From Poecilobothrus nobilitatus (Eukaryota > Arthropoda > Insecta > Diptera > Dolichopodidae): a DNA stretch of 64,000 bases. The notes below the pieces were generated by a model that made no database searches, was not told where the DNA came from, and was given only the letters and a program-made list of their open reading frames with translations. The position numbers were made by a program, and so were the translations under genes. Shown piece by piece: positions 25,331 through 39,502 of the stretch (positions are counted from its first letter, which is position 1; each line of letters begins with the position of its first letter). The stretch lies in contig OX352774.1 of assembly GCA_947095535.1 (NCBI GenBank), forward strand, positions 41,308,496 through 41,372,495. Direction: 5' to 3'.

Positions 25331-27221
25331 CAATTATAATTTTATCTTTGTATTTTGTTGAAAATTTTAAATTGTTTATATGTATGTATTTTGAGAATCG
25401 TTAAAGATAGATCTTATTTTTCAATGAAACTTGACTAACCTTACCACCGTTACATATTGCCAGACTCCCTGTTATTTATATCACATGATACTTTTTTTAA
25501 TCATTATTAATGTACACATTTCTTAAAAAAAAAATTCAATGTATGTACTATAAGCGTCTAATATCATCTCCTTCATATTATTTGTTTCATGGACATTTCT
25601 ATTTTTTTCATTTTATTTTTACTATAGGAATATATAGTAACTATATAATATTTTATTATATAGTTAACATTAAAAAGAAATGTTTTCAAAAAAAAATAAT
25701 TATCAATTAATTTTAAATTAAAAACAATTTAAAAATAAAAAAAAACATCAAAATGTCAAAAAATAAAAGTTGAAATATAACAAATGTTCGTCAAATGTTA
25801 AAAATTAAAAAAAAAAAAAACTATTTTTATTCAGATAAACATACATAGAAACATTTATATTAGAAAAATAATAACAATTTTCCATTGTTTTTTTATATTT
25901 TATTAAATAAAAAATTGTATACAAAATTTTCTCTTTTTGCCATATTAATAAATCTCTTGTTGCCATAGCAGATCTAAATTTAGTTTTCTCATTCTTCAAA
26001 TTAAAATGTTAATTTCATTTCCTCTTAGCATCTTTTCCAAAACTCTACAGAATCTTAACAGTATAAATTTTATTTTATTCACTGCAATATTTTCACTCAT
26101 GAAAAGTATTAGTTGTAGAACCATTTATTCAGGAAGTCCCGCTCTCTAAGGAGCCTATAAAATGAAAAATAAACAATTTTAAAATGGTGTTAACAGAAAA
26201 TTTCCATTATGAAAATAATATAATATTTAATTTATTTCAATTCAGTATTTAAATTTACCGTAATCCGAAAACAAAATTTTAAATCTCCATAGCTCCCTTA
26301 CTCTTAAAAGTTAGAACCTTGAACTTTTGAGAAGAATAAGATCTTTTAAAATAACGTCACCCAAATTTTTGTCCCTAAGTGAGGGATCGATGAGGGATGA
26401 GGGATAACGATGAGGGATCAAAATGATAAAAATCGCCATACTATTACTAAAAAGCCTGAAATTTTGAAATCTGCGATATTATGTAGATGGTTTTTAAACT
26501 ATAAAAAATATATGTAGTTATATACATACATATAAATTAATGAAAGCGTATAGAATTATAATGCTAAAATAGCGGTAATCCTAAAATATATCTTGAAAGA
26601 AATATGCCTTTCTATTTCATACTTTCCTGTTTCTAAACTAATATTACTTATATATAACCCTAACTAAAGAATAAACCAATATTACTAAAATGTTCAGCTT
26701 ATAAGGCCATTTTGACTGAATATTTTTATTAATTTTATATATAAGTATAGTTACATTTATTATAATTGGCGACCTGTGACCATTAATTATAATTGAAAAT
26801 TTGCTTATTTAATTATTTTTATTTTTAAGTCAATTTGATCTTTGAATATCTGCAGTAGTGAGTTCTTATGAAAGAACTGCTGCTTAGGGAAAACTAAAGA
26901 AACGTTTTTTCAAAAAATTTTAGTTTGAGACAATCTTGATTTTTAAATTTTTTTGCTATCCTAAGTCTCCTTCTATAGTCTGCTTCTACAAGTTGTGCTA
27001 AAAATTATTGTTTATATCTAAAAACATCTTAGTTTATAACTACATACATATTTAAATTTTTTTTTTTTTTAAACAAATAACTTTTTTACAAACATCTGTT
27101 TTATTTTTTTTATATATATTTTCAGAAATTTCATATAATAGAAAGCTTTAATTAAATGTAGACTTAAGCAAAATTTTAGCGATGTCTTTTTAAAACTGTA
27201 ATTCCCTAATTATATTCTTTT
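25331..27221. other. AT-rich non-coding DNA with a dispersed-repeat fragment
   Basis: Bases 26250-26350 (ATTTACCGTAATCCGAAAAC, AAAATTTTAAATC, then AGTTAGAACCTTGAACTTTT) belong to a dispersed family also seen at 57990-58130 and 59920-60010. A short GATGAGGGAT direct repeat lies at 26390-26420. No gene was seen. Confidence 0.5.
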
Positions 27222-27280
27222 TTCGGAATGGGATTCGAACCATACGTACTTTTACCCATTAGACCACCGAGGTCCGCGAT
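27222..27280 (-). mobile_element. Truncated tRNA-related SINE head
   Basis: On the minus strand the order is GACCTCGGTGGTCTAATGGG, TAAAAGTACGTATGG, then TTCGAATCCC. Boxes A and B are 3-letter shifts from the SINE family head, but the family body does not follow. Acceptor-stem pairing is absent, so this is not scored as a tRNA gene. Confidence 0.55.
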
Positions 27281-27380
27281 AAAAATTATTATGAATGTTA
27301 AAATTAAAACATTTGTAATTGGCGAGAAACATATGGGATTTACATATAGAATTTATTAGGAGCCATGAAATAAAGCCCTG

Positions 27381-28091
27381 CGAAATAATACCCCCGTTGT
27401 GTTATTTCTAATTGGTAAATAAGTAATAAGACCCCAGGATGTTATTACTCATTGACGCTCGGAATATTATTTCTTTTTCAATTTTATCTTTGGCTTCTTT
27501 AGAATGAAAGCGCCGGGGTGTTATTTCTCTTTTAATTTAATCTTCCACTTCTTGAGAAATAAAGCCCCGCGGTTGTTATTTCACATTTAATAAAAAATAA
27601 TACTCTGGCGTCTTAATTCTCATAGTAGTAGAGAAATAAGATCGTAAAATATGAAAAATAATCTCATTTCAGGTTTGAGTATTACAAAAGTGGATTTAGG
27701 AAACTGACTTTAAAAAAATAAGTATTTTTTTCTGAATAAACATAATATTATGGTGTTCTATAAAAATTCAAATAAATTGACTCTTTTATTGTTTATTTAA
27801 TTATAAAAAAATCTATTTATTTAAATTTTGATACAACACCATATGTATATTCTGGAAAAGGACAATATACTGTACTGTATAATTCTTCTATAGTTAAATG
27901 TGGTTTATTTCTATGAAGCTTTTATTTAAGATTTTTTTTTAGGTTTGACTATTGGGACTAGACAATTTTATTGCACATTTCATGAGAAATAACACCCCGT
28001 CAATTACATTTGAGAATTCAATTACAATTTCTATGAGATTGAAGAATTCAATTACATTGAATGTGAAATAACACTATGGTGGCATTATTTA
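27381..28091. repeat. Cluster of GAAATAA..CCCCG..TTATTTC palindromes
   Basis: At least six units share a GC core flanked by GAAATAA and TTATTTC arms: 27381-27409, 27421-27450, 27502-27529, 27554-27584, 27984-28000 (half) and 28061-28091. Units are 40-80 bases apart, then a gap, then two more. They resemble the CCCGCGGG palindromes at 733-1792 in layout though the arms differ (AATAA rather than AATTAA). Confidence 0.6.
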
Positions 28092-28210
28092 GCAGGGCTT
28101 AATTTCACGGCGCCAAATTATTAATACTTTGTAGAATGGTATTTTAAATTAATTATTTAATAAGAAAAATTTAAAATAAAATAATACTATCAAATATCTA
28201 ATATCTTGAC

Positions 28211-28720
28211 CGTCCCCATTTAATAAAAATTATTCGCTCACTATTTGTGAAAATTAACCAATGTAAATCTGATAAAAGAATAATATGTGCAGATTTCTCG
28301 CAGGGGTCAGTGATAAATCCAATTTTATTTAACATTTTGACTCCGGTCATTCCTAGACCAACAAATTGTAAAATATACTTAGTATTCATAAACGATGCCA
28401 CTATTATATCTCACAACCTTGAAAAAGGATATGAACTAATTAGTAATTATTTTCATAGATGGAAAATAAAAATAAATGTTTTAAAGACTCAGACATTCGT
28501 TTTTAGTGTTAGAATTATAGGGCTGATTTATTAATCAATTGGATAAAAAAAAACTATTATTTAAAACACATATAGTATTTATAGTTAAAAAATGTGATAT
28601 CATTATAAAAACCGTATATCCTTTAAAAAAATATGAAATCCCTGTTATTGAAAGACATAATATTATGTTTTACAAGACATCTTTCAAAGTATAATGCTTT
28701 ATGTAATCCTCTACCAAGGA
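28211..28720 (+). pseudogene. Decayed jockey-like LINE reverse-transcriptase fragment
   Basis: From 28211 the + strand reads RPHLIKIIRSLFVKINQCKS, then QGSVINPILFNI (equivalent of the RT QGSxLSPxLFNI motif B), CKIYLVFINDATIISHN (the catalytic F/YADD box is FIND, so one aspartate is lost), and WKIKINVLKTQTFVFS. After a short disruption there follow LLFKTHIVFIVKKCDIIIKT and a FYKT segment near 28660, where full-length elements continue to a YG.PVW block. Only about 170 codons survive. The 5' part, endonuclease and tail are missing, so this is dead. Confidence 0.82.
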
Positions 28721-30944
28721 ATTTATTTAATTAATCATTTTCATATTATTCAAAATTTTACCTTAGTCTCAAATTGTAGTATTTAAATTTAGTTTAGTTA
28801 AGTTATAGTGAAATGAAGTTTTCTATTCCTTTCCTCTTAAAGGTATACTCAGAATGAAATCGATTTTTCGCGGCGGATGTGTTATTTTTTTGTGACAGTC
28901 GTCATTCATTTAAGTGGAACTCCCCACAGTGACGGCGAAATTTTCATTGTCGGCAAAATAAGATAAATTTTAAGTTTTTCGCTGTTTTTTTTTTTTTTTT
29001 CTGACACTAATTGACATGAAAATTGAAAGATAAATATTTGATATAAAAAATATTCAAAACAGTCCATGAGTGAATTTTATAAATGATATTAAAAAAACTT
29101 AATTTTGTAGAATTTTGTATATTGTAATATGAATAATTTAAAATATTTTTACATTTTTTAAAATTTTCTCCATTTTTTTAATTGTAATATTTAGTTTTTG
29201 TTGTAACAGCTATTTTTGTCAGCCGCCACCGCCATTATTCTATTTTCTAATTCTAGATATAACTTAATTAAAATAAATTATCTTAATATGTATATGAATA
29301 AAATAATAATTATATTTAAAAAATAATAAAAAAAAAAAAAAATTATAATCATATTTTAGATGTTCTATTAAAACCGACCACTATAATACAAATAAGTCAT
29401 CATTGTAGCTTAAAAAAATGTTTGTTAAAATCTTGCCTTTATTTTTTAAACTTATGAAGATCAGGTTGGTCAAGATATTTACAAATAGGTTTACCAGATA
29501 CTGTAACTTAAAAAAACAAAATTCTCAAAAACAGAAAACAAAAATTTGTAGAAAAAAAATTTCAGAAGCTTCAGAAAAATTTAAACAGAAGATTTATTTA
29601 AAATTGAATTTTGTAACAACATTGATTTAGTAACACATGGTACCACAATAATAGAGTGGTATAGTAATCATTTAAAATGGTATATTAGAAATAAAACATT
29701 GAATACATTAAATTAGGATTTTTAATAATTATTTGAGATTCAAATATTTAAATATACAAGTCTCTATAAAGTTGAAATAATTCAACGTCAAAATAATTTT
29801 GCCTAAAATTTAATTTACCTTTATAACGGTTTAAATGCATATTTTTATATACTGATGAATATTTACTAAGTATACAATAATATGCATATTAGGGATGCCT
29901 TTTACAGATGTTTAAAATAATTTAAAACTTAAAAAAAATCTTTTAGAAGTATCATGTTCCAAAATAAGATTTAATTACAGCAAAAAAGATTATAATAAAA
30001 TAAACAAAGATAAAAAATCATAAAATAATACTCCACTTTTATTCCACACTGGAATCTATTTTATACATAAGTATATACATAAGTATGGAACTTTGCGAAA
30101 AGATATTTGGCAAATACATATTTTACAAATAATATATTTATTCTGGAAAAAGCATATAAACCTGATTTTATAACCAACTCTAAAGACCCATCTAATTTTG
30201 TTTTTGAAATATTATTTTGTTAAAAGTCTTTTTGCGAAGTGTTCCTTTTGTTAAAAATCTTTTTGTGAAATGACATTTTGCTCAATGCGTGAAATGAAAA
30301 AAATGACTATTTCTCAAATAGGCATTAGGCCGAAAAGTCTTTTCGAAAAATGAATTTAAACAAGTAAGCATCCTCCCTAATTAAATTATTATTATCTGTT
30401 TAAAAATAATTCTAATTAAAAATGGATATGATTTAATTAAGGAAATATGCCAAAAAAAATGTAAATGTAGGTACTACGTGTTATTATTAATGAAATTTTC
30501 GTAATAATAATATTAAAGAGTTCATTTTTAGTAGGTTGCTTCCTTTACATTTTCTGTTTATATGTTCTTTTTTTTTTAAATTTACAAATATTTAATTAAG
30601 ATTACATTAACATAATATGTACCTATATGTATGTATACACTTTGTACAGCATGGCGCAATAATAATTTTTTTATGTATGTATATCCGTTGCAATTTATAC
30701 AGTTGAAATAACACGGTAATTTATTAAAAATTAAAAAGTGTGGGCGTCGCAAAATTATAAACAAAATATAATTTTCTTAATTTTGAAAAATAAAAAAAAA
30801 AAATTGAATTAAAATTTATTTTAGAAATTTAAAATATTTATAAATTATTTTAGGTATAGCTTTATATAATTTGTTTATAAAGGTAAAATGATATTTTTTT
30901 GAATGTCAAGATAACCGTGAATTTTAAGGTAGCAAATATTTTAT
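28721..30944. other. AT-rich non-coding DNA
   Basis: No gene was seen. At 30145-30190 there is a partial arm of the inverted-repeat family found at 839-1512. The GCGGCGG/CGCCACCGCC bits near 28868 and 29222 are isolated. Confidence 0.5.
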
Positions 30945-31018
30945 AATGGGGCCTCGGTGGCCTAGTGGCTAAGAGCGTATAAAATACCGAGGGAGTGTGG
31001 GTTCGAATCCCCCTAAAC
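30945..31018 (+). mobile_element. tRNA-related SINE head, + orientation
   Basis: GGGCCTCGGTGGCCTAGTGG with CTAAGAGCGTATAAAATACC, GAGGGAGTGTGGGTTCGAAT and CCCCCT is the cleanest copy of the SINE promoter head in the window (intact-looking boxes A and B). The family body is absent after about 31018. The 5' and 3' ends do not pair as an acceptor stem. Confidence 0.7.
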
Positions 31019-32277
31019 ATGTTATGTAAATTCATTTCAAAATTAACATTTCATAGACTTTTTGTTCTTAATTGTTTGCAATTAATATTTTTAAATTTTT
31101 TTATAAGTTTACATATTATGTTAATGTAGGTATATAGAAGTATCGCAACGGGCCTAAGTTTACAGTTTCTATTAACCCTTTCTATTTACATATATAACTA
31201 TACTACACATTATAAATAAATATAATATATAAGGCAAAGATAAATAAATAAATGTTTGATTCAGTTGATAATATTTAAAACTGAAATTCAAATACCAATC
31301 ATTTTTAAGAGGATCACTTTTGAGCATTCTTTCCATATCTTGAAAAATATTTCAAAAAAAATAAACATTAAAAAAATCTTGAAAGCCAAAAATTTTTACC
31401 ATAAAATCTTGAAAAACAAAAATTTAATTGAATTTCTTTTAAGTTTAAGTAGGTAATTCTAATATTCTTTTGAATTTATTTAGGATAATTCAAAGAGTAC
31501 TTTGTATTAAGATAATTCAAAGAAATTACAAAGTACCAAATCAAAAGAAAATAATCTTTAAACACAAAATAATCCTGATTTTACAACTAACCCTTAAATT
31601 TATTCTAATTATTTTTTCTTAAATATATGTAGGTCTAGGTATATATATCAACACTATGGTTTACGTTGTAGGTCCCAAATCCCCGCTAAACAAATGATTG
31701 AATTTTTAATTCTATTATAAATTTTAAAAAGAAAAATATTTATTTTAAGATTTATTTTAAAAATTAATTTTTTATATTTTAAAAATAAAAATTCAAGATT
31801 TTTAGATAACATCATGATCCCTTTTTTCGATCTATATTATTTTAAAACCTATACGTATATAAAAATAATACAATACATAATTCAAATTTATTTTTTAATT
31901 TACTATAAATATTTTTAGATACGTATTTTTTTGTTTTTTTATATTTTTCTTTAAAAGTTGATCTTAGCTATAGTGCAAGCCATAAAAGAACAGACTTCAA
32001 TTTATATTACCAAATATTATTGGGTGTAAATTTATCCATTCCAAATGAGGTTAATAATGACTAAATGAAATGGAAATATTAAATAAATAACTAATAAATA
32101 ATTATATGATTATATGTGGTCTTGATTTTTAGCCCTTATTTTTGCTTATAATAAAGTATTTAGAAAAACTGATATAATATATTTGTGTAATTCAAACAAG
32201 TATTATACAAATTGCACTTCAAACATTTCAAAAAACGTAAAAAAAAAAAATTTTTTTATAATGTTTTAATTTATGAA
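31019..32277. other. AT-rich non-coding DNA, nothing recognised
   Basis: A small duplicated GATAATTCAAAGA lies at 31477 and 31510. A 66-codon frame (31256-31456) is low-complexity Lys/Ile/Phe/Asn and not credible as a gene. Confidence 0.5.
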
Positions 32278-32478
32278 AGTCTCGGGTTCGATTCCCGGCT
32301 GGGTACAATAATTATAATATAAAAAAAAAAAAAAATATTCATATATCGCAATATTTATATATACTTAAATATGTCACATAATATCTCGTACACCCCACAT
32401 TCCTACCAGGAAACAGGGGTTATAGCTACCTGGCACATTTATGTAACACGGTAACTGTATATAAATAAATAAATAAAT
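32278..32478 (+). mobile_element. 5'-truncated SINE of a second family
   Basis: CTCGGGTTCGATTCCCGGCT is a well-formed tRNA T-arm (box B). It is followed by GGGTACAATAAT, an AT tract, a unique body (CCTACCAGGAAACAGGGGTT, ATAGCTACCTGGCACATTTA, GTAACACGGTAACTG) and a (TAAA)n tail at 32460-32477. Box A is missing. The body does not match the other SINEs in the window, so this is a distinct family. Confidence 0.65.
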
Positions 32479-35400
32479 TTATGAAACATAGTATTTTGAT
32501 GAAAATATCCGATTTTGCACTAGTTGTTGTTTTACATAAATTGTATTTGGAGTAACTGTATTTTTTTTATGAATTGGCGAGATACCACAAGGACGCTCTT
32601 TAATTATAATTTTATTTCATTTAAGAAAATTTTTGTTTTTAAAACCTTGTTATATATTTTGCATTTTTTTTAACAAAATATGCTTTAAAAATCAATTGGA
32701 TCCGATCATCAATCTAAAAAAATTTTCTTTATTTTAATTACTAAATTAGAAAATATTATAATATTTTTTAGGACAATTTGTCTTTTTTTTGTTTAAAAAT
32801 CATCAATAATTTCAGTTCAATAGCCCTAAAAAATTTATTTATATATTTTATTTATACCTATCTGTAAATACCTAAAATTTATAAATACCTATTTATACCT
32901 AACTGTAAAACATATTTTTTTATATAGTTAATACCATGCTTAAAATAAGAAAACTATAAATGTAAATATGATACACACACAAACATAAATTAAAACAGAA
33001 AAAAAACTTATTATATTTATTGAATGTTTTACTAATGACAATATAGTGGCACAAATAATAATTCATTCACCCTATATATAATTTTAAACGGAATTTTTCC
33101 AAAAATTGATAAACAAAAAAATTTAACAGATTCTTTAAACAATTTATCTCTCGTTATGAGGGTGTATCCTGATTTTTTTTTTTAATTGTATTTCCTATTC
33201 GAAATGTCCCACTTCATCCGATAAGTAAGCGCTATAAAAAGTAAATTTATAATGTGCGTTGTTTGTACTAACAAAATATAAAATAAACAAAATATTTTTT
33301 TTCTTGCGAAATTTTTTTTTTTTTTTCAATTTTATTTAAATTCGTTTATTTCGAAAACGTTGAACAGAGCTTTTATTTATTTTTTCTAAAAATTTCCATT
33401 GTTTATATTTTTTCCAAGATCCAAACCATTTCCATTCTTTCGATTTTCTTTTTTAGCTGGAATTATATTATAGGAAAAAAATTTGTAGTAACGACGAAGC
33501 TTTTATCGATATCATATAGAACAATAAAAATTCTAATAGCTAAAACAATGAAAACATTTAAAACTGTACAAGTTACAACGAAAAAAAAAAATCATGTAGA
33601 GAAAAACTTTTTAAATTAAATATTTAAAAACAGTCTACTGTAGATTTATAGAAAGAATTAGATTGCAAAACTAAGCCTAAAAAACTTCTTCATCTGCTAC
33701 ATTTGAAATTACTATTATAAAAAGAGTATACATATGTACGTACGAGTATATAGTCATAAAAACAAAAGTTGAAATATTTAAGCGAGTTCCAAACAATTCC
33801 AGATACATTCCATATAGCCCTATCTTCAAGTTACAAGAAACATTTCTAATTAAACTCAAACCAAAAACTTAAACTTTCAACAACAAGATCGTTAATTTTC
33901 GGTAACTTAAAAATTATTGTTAACTTAAACTTTCAAAACGATCGTTCATTTTCCGAAATTTCAATGAAAATTGATTCTAATTTTTATTGCTTTTAAATTT
34001 ATTTTTTTCCTTTAATATAAAGGAGTGGTTAAATATAAAAAATTTTATTACTACACTTCTTTACACTTTATTACTACACTTCAAAAAAAATTTGCAAGCT
34101 AATTTTAAAATTAAATTTTAAATAGAAAATAGAAAAAATTAAAAATAAAAAATAAAATGCTTCTAATAAGAAATCATTTTATTTTCGATTTTTCTATTTT
34201 TAAAAGTTCAAAATTTGAAGAAAAAAAGACTATGTGTTGTGTACCTTTTAGTTCCTATGAAATTTTGTTTCGTTTTTTTTTTTTTGTCTAGAAATGAACA
34301 AAATTGCATTAAAAGTTTGTAATATTATAAGGTCGAAAGAAAGGAAAGCCGGAATAAAATTGTATATATACATACATACATAAAAGATAAAAATTAAATT
34401 AGCCATTTAATTTTCATGGTCAATCAACTAGAAATTTTATTTGCTTATATATACTCGTACGTTTTTCTTTTCTTTTCTGTTTTGCTAATTTTCATGCAGC
34501 ATTTGAAGCTGCATGCAAACACAAATACACCATCAAAATAATTTTTTTTTTTTTCAGTTTTTCTAAAAATAAATATTTTAAATTCAGAGAAATTTTTCAA
34601 ACGTTTTAAAAAGTTTTTGAAATTTCAAAATTAAATAAAATTTTCTAATTGGGCAAAAAATTAAAAATTATGCAGAAAATAATTTTCATTAAAATTATAA
34701 ATAAAAAAAATTATTTATTTTAAATTAAATTTTGTATAAATATACCTATAGCTACATTATACATAATATTATGCATGTAGATATATATTTTTTGATTCGT
34801 ACATTTTTATTTTACGTTATTAATATTGTAATATTGTTAAGTTGTCAAAACGTTTACAATTATAATCCCTCAATTTTATATTGTATTGCTGCTATATGCA
34901 CGACCATTATCTTAATGCTGATATGCACGAGACGAAACTTTTCATAAAAGTGATGTGATCCGTGTATTTGATTTATTTACGCATTATATTAGAAAAATTC
35001 TTATGATTTAATTCTAAACCTAAGACTAAAATAACCGTAACGAAACGATAAAAAATCGTGTGAAATTTCGTAATTTTTTTTTTTTTCGAAAAGTATTTTA
35101 ACAATTTTAACCAAAATAGAAATTTAAGTGACTATAAAACCAGATGAGAATAAAAAAAACATCTAAGAAGAATTTTTTCAAATTTTTATATATTAAACAA
35201 TTTATTAATCATCAGTTTTTAAAATTTAAAAAACAAATTTTAAGAATAAAATAAAATTTCTTATTAATTTCAATTTATTTTGAGGTTATGATTTATGTTT
35301 GATTATGTTTTTTTTCCTTTCCTAAGGAACTTTCTTTTTTCCTTACATTTTATATTATGTACCTATGTAGAAACGATATTTTAGTACTTTGCGCATTTTT

Positions 35401-38400
35401 GACATTTTGTATTTTAATTGTTTTCATATGATTTGAATTTACATGGAATATTAAAAATTCCCAAGTCTCGTTCCGACTATTTTGTTTAAAAGAACAATTT
35501 AAATGTAAAACTGAAAGAAAGTATTATATTGTCAGTGCGTTAATTTTTCCATATTATCCAAATCATCATTTTAAAATATGTACATTTTCCTATATATCAA
35601 TTTTTAAATTTATGACTTATCGATTTATGATTATGATACTTCATTTTTTAATTACTTTTTAATTGGTTTTACTGTCAGTTTTCAAAAACATTTTGAATAC
35701 TGTATACTGTAATGTATGTATGTATGTACCCGTGTTTTAAAAAAAAAATAAAAAAAACTGTATATTTTAATTAATTTTTATGCTCAATCGACCAATTTAA
35801 TTAATTTATTTTATAGTTTATACGCATAGACACATAATGACGAGACAGCATGTCCTTTTTTTTTATTGTCAGACACTTTGACTGCTCTTATATTTTTTAT
35901 TTCGAAATTACTTAAACAAAAATAAGTCCTTCGGTTTTAGAATAAAGAAAAACAAATATAAAAAAAACAAAAACACATTATTAATCATTGCCAGACGAGT
36001 ACATGGTAATTTATATTATTAATTTTTGTGCGCATATATAAAATGTAACGATTTTATTTAGTAAATTAATATTTTAATACACAAAATAATTTAAATTTTG
36101 AAATAAAAAACTATAAATTATGGGTGGGGATATTTCAAAATATGTAATAATAAATTCAAAAAATAGAATTCCTTTTAAATTTTCAATTATACAATTTTTT
36201 TTTTGTTTGTTATGTTATACATATTTGATTTATAGATTTTCGGTATTTTTTTTTCTAAATTTTTTTTAAATAAATTCAATACTGTCATTAATTAAAAGAT
36301 TAAAAGTTTTTTTTTTTTATAAATAAATAAATAACAGAGAAATGCAAAAAAAAATAATTTTTGGGATTAAAATGAAATTATAAGTGTTACTACAACGTCT
36401 ACTACAAAGTCAACTACAGCTGCAACATTTACAACAATATTGTTTTAAATTTAAAGAGAAAAATTTTTGTTTTTTTTTAGTCTCTTTAAATACAATACAT
36501 TCAAAATAAATTTTAAACATTTAAACAGAGATGGGACCTTCAATTATTAAATTTTAATATTCATTTAAAGTGGATTTTAGTATAACGAGTTTTCTTCCGG
36601 TTTGATTTTTAATCAGAAAAATAGAGAGAAATAGTACATTGAAATTTTACATAAGGATAAAAATAGATCATTGCAAAAAATTTCCCTTTTATAATTTTAG
36701 TTATTAAATGGAAGCACTGATTTCAAAAGTCAAAATTATTTTTATATTTTTTATAATAAAATATTGCATTTTGAGTGAAAAAAAATTCGTTTAAATATTC
36801 TAATATTATTCTTATGTAATTAATTTTTTGTAAGTATTGATTGACACTGTTTTTAACAATTTTTTAAAATACTGATTTTCAAATTTTGTAAAATCAGTAC
36901 TGCCAATATTATACGATTTCCCAAAATAATCTAACAGCCAAAGATAATTTTCTAAAAATCAAATCAAAATTTGCTAATTTAGATAAAAATTTCTCATCAT
37001 TTTCCCAAATTAGAGGTATATTCTTAGTTACTAATTCTGTTTAATGTACTGTATTTTCATAGCAAATAAATGCTATTTATCTCTAGCTCCCTTTGATTTC
37101 CTGATTAAAAATAAATCCGAGTTTGTAACATTTCAAATATTTTCCAAAATAACTTTTTTTATGATCGAACAAACGCTGATTTAACTGACAACCTAGACAC
37201 TTCAAACCAGCTATTCTGGAGAATGGGTTTCAATTACGTTTTAACAACTTTGATTAACGCTATTAAAATATAACCAAACACTATACACATATATGACATA
37301 AAAGTATTATAAAATCTTTTTCGCGTAGCGACATCTATTAGAAGTTTTAAAAAAGTTGAATTTTTACAACTTGATATAATAGATAAAAAATTTTAAAATG
37401 CATATATTTTTCATTTTTCATTTATAAAATTTGTTTTTAGTTTTTAAAAAAAAGTATATGTATATTGTATACTTTTGGATATAACTGGAGAAGAAAACTT
37501 AACTTCGACGCCATTATTAGATTAGAAAAGTTTAATTATGAAATATTTAAGAATGGTAATCTTTAAACAAGATAAATGATAACTGATAAAAAATTACTCA
37601 AATAATCTAAAATAAAATAATAAGTTTCTTTCTAAAAATTATATTTAAATTTAAAATAATAATAAATAGTATAAAAATATTTCCCTTGGCTCAGAAGATA
37701 GTATGGGATTTAAACCTTTTTTTGTAACTTTAATTTAATTTGCTTATATCTCAAAAACTACATGACTTTAATACGTTTCATAAACGGTCAGAAAGCTTTC
37801 TAAACAAACTCTTTCCATATTTCAGAGACTTTTCTTTCCAAAGTTGCACCTTATAAATATTCAAACCCGAAATCGAATCACCCTGTATATATAATTAATT
37901 AGCAAATTAGCAAATTAATTATTTTAGTTAAAGTTTATTCAAATTGAAAAATTACAAAAAAAAGTTTCATTTAAAAAACCATATTAAATATTATATAAAT
38001 TTACAATTCACAGCAAGTCACATCCTTGCCACACACATGTTTAACAGAAAAATAAACAAAATTCAAATAAAAACTGGATACATTTTCTTACAAACCCAAT
38101 AAAAATTGAAAAAAAAAATTAAAAGAAAAAATTTATCGGAAAAATTTTAAAATCAGTAAAAAATGGGAAATTTTTTAATTCTTCCTAAGCTTCCTACGCA
38201 TTTTTTTTCTATTTGGCATTAACCCAAAAAAAAAAAAAAAAAAAACAAATTAAAAAATTTAAAACAAACATTTGAAAAAACAAAAATTAAATATAAAAAT
38301 ACTCATTTTAGTTTCTTATTTTATATAAACAAAAAATTTAAAATTATTTATAATAAAAATTATATTTATATAAATAATTTTTTTTTTTCTGTTATTTAAA

Positions 38401-39395
38401 AAAAAAAAAATACAAGCAATATATTTAAATATTAAATTGGAAAAAAATTATTAAAATATGATTAAATTAGAAAAATATTAAGAGAAAAAGAAAAAAAAAG
38501 AAGAAAAATAGGCGCCAAAATGATGTAGTCAACATTAATAATATCTTAAGTTATCACTTGTTATCTCTTTATAAGTTATAAATACTAAAAAAAAATCGTT
38601 GAAGATTAAAAATTTAATGATCTCATCAAATTTACATTATAACGCCGTGACGGACCGCCCAGACATTAAAATAAATACAATGATATACCTACGACAAATG
38701 TAAAGAATTTCATTAGCGTCAAAAAATCTAGAACATTATTTTATTTAATTTTTTTTATCTTAAATCCCAGACAAAACAAAAATTTTTACAAATTGGGTTG
38801 AAGAGATTTTTTAACAATAACCATTAAAAAAAAATAATGGCCCTTTTTTCGTCATTAAAAATTTGTTTAATTTTTAATTATAAATTTGTGGTTACAGAAT
38901 AGAAGTATAGACACAGTTTTTGTTAATCACAATATTATATTCTGACTTTATATATTTATAAGTTACACAGCTTTTATTCAATTACTGTCATTTTAGCAAC
39001 TAGGATAAATTATTTTTACAAATATTTTACCAAAAATTGTATTTTAATTTCATGATTCTATTCCAATTTTATTGTATATATCTAGAATCTTTTACAGAGC
39101 CTTTTATGAGTAACCAAAAATAAAAAACAAAATCATTAATTCTTTCGATCTTACTGCCCATTTTTATTTAAAGAAATATTTTAATGTTTGATATTTTAAA
39201 TTTTATCTCTTACTTCTTCTTTTATATTTGTATCACTTTGTCATAATTTTTAAGTATATATGTACATATGTACATACATATATTTGTTTGGAAAGATCTT
39301 TAAAAGATATAAAAAAAAAAAACATAAGGCGTCTTGATAGTATTGAATTTTTACTCACTTAAACCACCTAACCCTGTATAACTAGTAAAAGAAGA
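32479..39395. other. Long AT-rich non-coding stretch
   Basis: No gene was supported. A tandem duplication of about 60-70 bases with AACTTAAACTTTCAA lies at 33865-33960. At 37690-37888 a more complex segment ends in ATCGAATCACCCTGTATATA, an ending typical of insect transposon termini, and could be an unclassified element. Homopolymer runs are frequent (for example 38228-38244). Confidence 0.45.
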
Positions 39396-39502
39396 AGCAC
39401 CCTAATGCTAAATAGTCAGAATGTGGAAAAGGGTAATGTAATAGTAGGAAACGCGACCTACTTTCTTCCTATTTCCATTATATCACTTAGTATTACGGTG
39501 CT
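39396..39502. repeat. 107-bp imperfect foldback
   Basis: AGCACCCTAATGCTAA at 39396 pairs with TTAGTATTACGGTGCT ending at 39502. Inside it GGTAATGTAATAGTAGGAA pairs with TTCCTATTTCCATTATATC. The two pairings nest, so the whole segment can form one long hairpin. It is possibly a small MITE. Confidence 0.5.

Noticed and set aside
30945..31018. A tRNA gene
   Set aside because: Boxes A and B are good, but there is no acceptor stem or proper anticodon arm and the head is shared with SINE copies.
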